NCBI RefSeq assembly: GCF_039729015.1
Contig: NZ_CP155792.1
Span: forward strand, 1,446,001 to 1,510,000
From: Blastococcus sp. HT6-30
Lineage (GTDB): Bacteria; Actinomycetota; Actinomycetes; Mycobacteriales; Geodermatophilaceae
DNA length: 64,000 nucleotides
Direction: 5' to 3'
A program made the position numbers and the translations under genes. Under the pieces are notes generated by a model. It was not told where the DNA came from. It searched no databases and saw only the letters and a program-made list of their open reading frames with translations. Below, in pieces: positions 63,312 through 64,000 of this stretch. Each line of letters opens with the position of its first letter. Position 1 is the first letter of the stretch.

Positions 63312-64000
63312 ATGAGCAGCACTGGAGGTGCCGCGGCGCCGGGCCACTCGCGGTCTCCGGTGCACGTGCCGGTCCTCCTCGACCGGGTCGTCGAGCTGCT
63401 CGGCCCCGCCTGCGCCGCCGAGGACGCCGTCCTGGTCGACGCCACCCTCGGCCTGGCCGGCCACACCCTGGCGCTGCTGGACGCCCACCCCGGGCTGCGC
63501 GTCGTCGGGCTCGACCGCGACCCGGACGCCCGCGCCGAGGCCACCCGCCGGATCGAGGCCGCCGGTCACGCCGACCGCGTCACGGTCGTGCCGGCTGTCT
63601 TCGACGAGCTCCCCGGGGTCCTCGACCGCCTGGGGATCGAGGAGGTCGAGGGCGTGCTGTTCGACCTCGGTGTCTCCTCGCTCCAGCTGGACCGCCCCGA
63701 CCGCGGGTTCAGCTACTCCACCGACGCACCCCTCGACATGCGCATGGACCCCGGCGCGCCACGGACGGCCGCCGACGTCGTGAACACCTATCCACCCAAG
63801 GACCTCGCGCGCGTGCTGCGGGTCTACGGCGAGGAGCGCTTCGCCTCCCGCATCGCGGCCGCGATCGACCGGGAGCGGGCCCATGAGCCGTTCACCGGCA
63901 CCGCGCGGCTGGCCGAGCTGGTCCGTGAGTCCATCCCCGCCGCGACCCGCCGCACGGGCGGCCACCCCGCGAAGCGGACGTTCCAGGCGCTCCGCATCGA
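63312..64000 (+). CDS. rsmH: 16S rRNA m4C1402 methyltransferase RsmH (3' end off the window)
   Basis: ATG 63312; 229 codons are visible. [13 protein letters not shown], the SAM site [36 protein letters not shown] and [17 protein letters not shown], then the family insert [15 protein letters not shown] and [12 protein letters not shown] at the edge. It N4-methylates cytidine 1402 of 16S rRNA together with RsmI. The next genes in this cluster would be ftsL and pbpB. Confidence 0.95.
   Translation, partial: MSSTGGAAAPGHSRSPVHVPVLLDRVVELLGPACAAEDAVLVDATLGLAGHTLALLDAHPGLRVVGLDRDPDARAEATRRIEAAGHADRVTVVPAVFDELPGVLDRLGIEEVEGVLFDLGVSSLQLDRPDRGFSYSTDAPLDMRMDPGAPRTAADVVNTYPPKDLARVLRVYGEERFASRIAAAIDRERAHEPFTGTARLAELVRESIPAATRRTGGHPAKRTFQALRI

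Overview
The window is very GC-rich (third codon positions almost all G or C), uses many GTG starts and packs genes with 4-nt stop/start overlaps. It carries actinobacterial SOS boxes of the form TCGAAC-N4-GTTCGA. From about 0 to 33 kb and again from 57 to 64 kb the order of core genes follows the Mycobacterium tuberculosis Rv2190c to Rv2165c block: ripC, pimB, fadD15, SRPBCC, ArsA-like, plsC, RNase AS, aroG, pknL, Rv2175c, idsA, metF, DUF3040, mraZ, rsmH. Carotenoid genes, a DUF222-HNH gene and a truncated DUF559-like gene point to a pigmented member of Geodermatophilaceae (Blastococcus, Geodermatophilus or Modestobacter). That placement is inference.

Layout. 0-2.6 kb: two peptidoglycan hydrolases, the second behind a c-di-AMP (ydaO-type) riboswitch. 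2.65-3.03 kb: a decayed LysR remnant. 3.05-12.7 kb: M48 protease, PimB-type mannosyltransferase, long-chain acyl-CoA ligase, then SRPBCC, ArsA-like, CxxC protein and ROK glucokinase in a coupled run, an esterase and PlsC. 12.8-16.9 kb: a TetR, hydrolase, Baeyer-Villiger monooxygenase and SDR cassette with paired palindromes in its divergent promoter. 16.9-22.7 kb: glycerol kinase, RNase AS, a broken phosphofructokinase, DAHP synthase and threonine aldolase. 22.7-28 kb: truncated DUF559-like gene, endonuclease IV, PASTA kinase, FMN-dependent hydroxyacid oxidase and a small DNA-binding protein. 28-33.4 kb: carotenoid core (crtYc, crtYd, crtB, crtI, prenyl synthase), then metF. 33.4-36.8 kb: membrane and lipid genes and adenosine kinase. 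36.8-42.1 kb: a six-gene minus-strand operon with a 4-nt overlap at every junction, holding carotenoid tailoring genes (CruF, glycosyltransferase, CrtI/CrtO-like oxidase). 42.4-44.1 kb: frameshifted DUF222-HNH gene with an 18-nt tandem repeat. 44.3-49 kb: SOS-controlled DUF6504, HEPN and dnaE2 operon. 49-55.6 kb: lipoprotein, VOC protein, methyltransferase, phosphodiesterase, thioredoxin-like ferredoxin, JmjC-type oxygenase, a GGAD-repeat reading frame and a membrane protein. 55.7-64 kb: dinB with its own extended SOS palindrome, DUF3040, the MoxR/DUF58/transglutaminase operon, then mraZ and rsmH at the start of the division and cell-wall cluster.

How it works together. Most functions concern the cell envelope (peptidoglycan turnover, mannolipid and phospholipid synthesis, PASTA kinase signalling, carotenoids) and survival of DNA damage (dnaE2, dinB, endonuclease IV). 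At many genes a TANNNT -10 box lies 6-8 nt from the start codon, which predicts widespread leaderless transcription. The most distinctive unit is the SOS-driven DUF6504-HEPN-dnaE2 operon, which lacks imuA' and imuB; a separate SOS-driven dinB lies about 7 kb downstream of it. No tRNA, rRNA, CRISPR array, prophage or transposase was seen.
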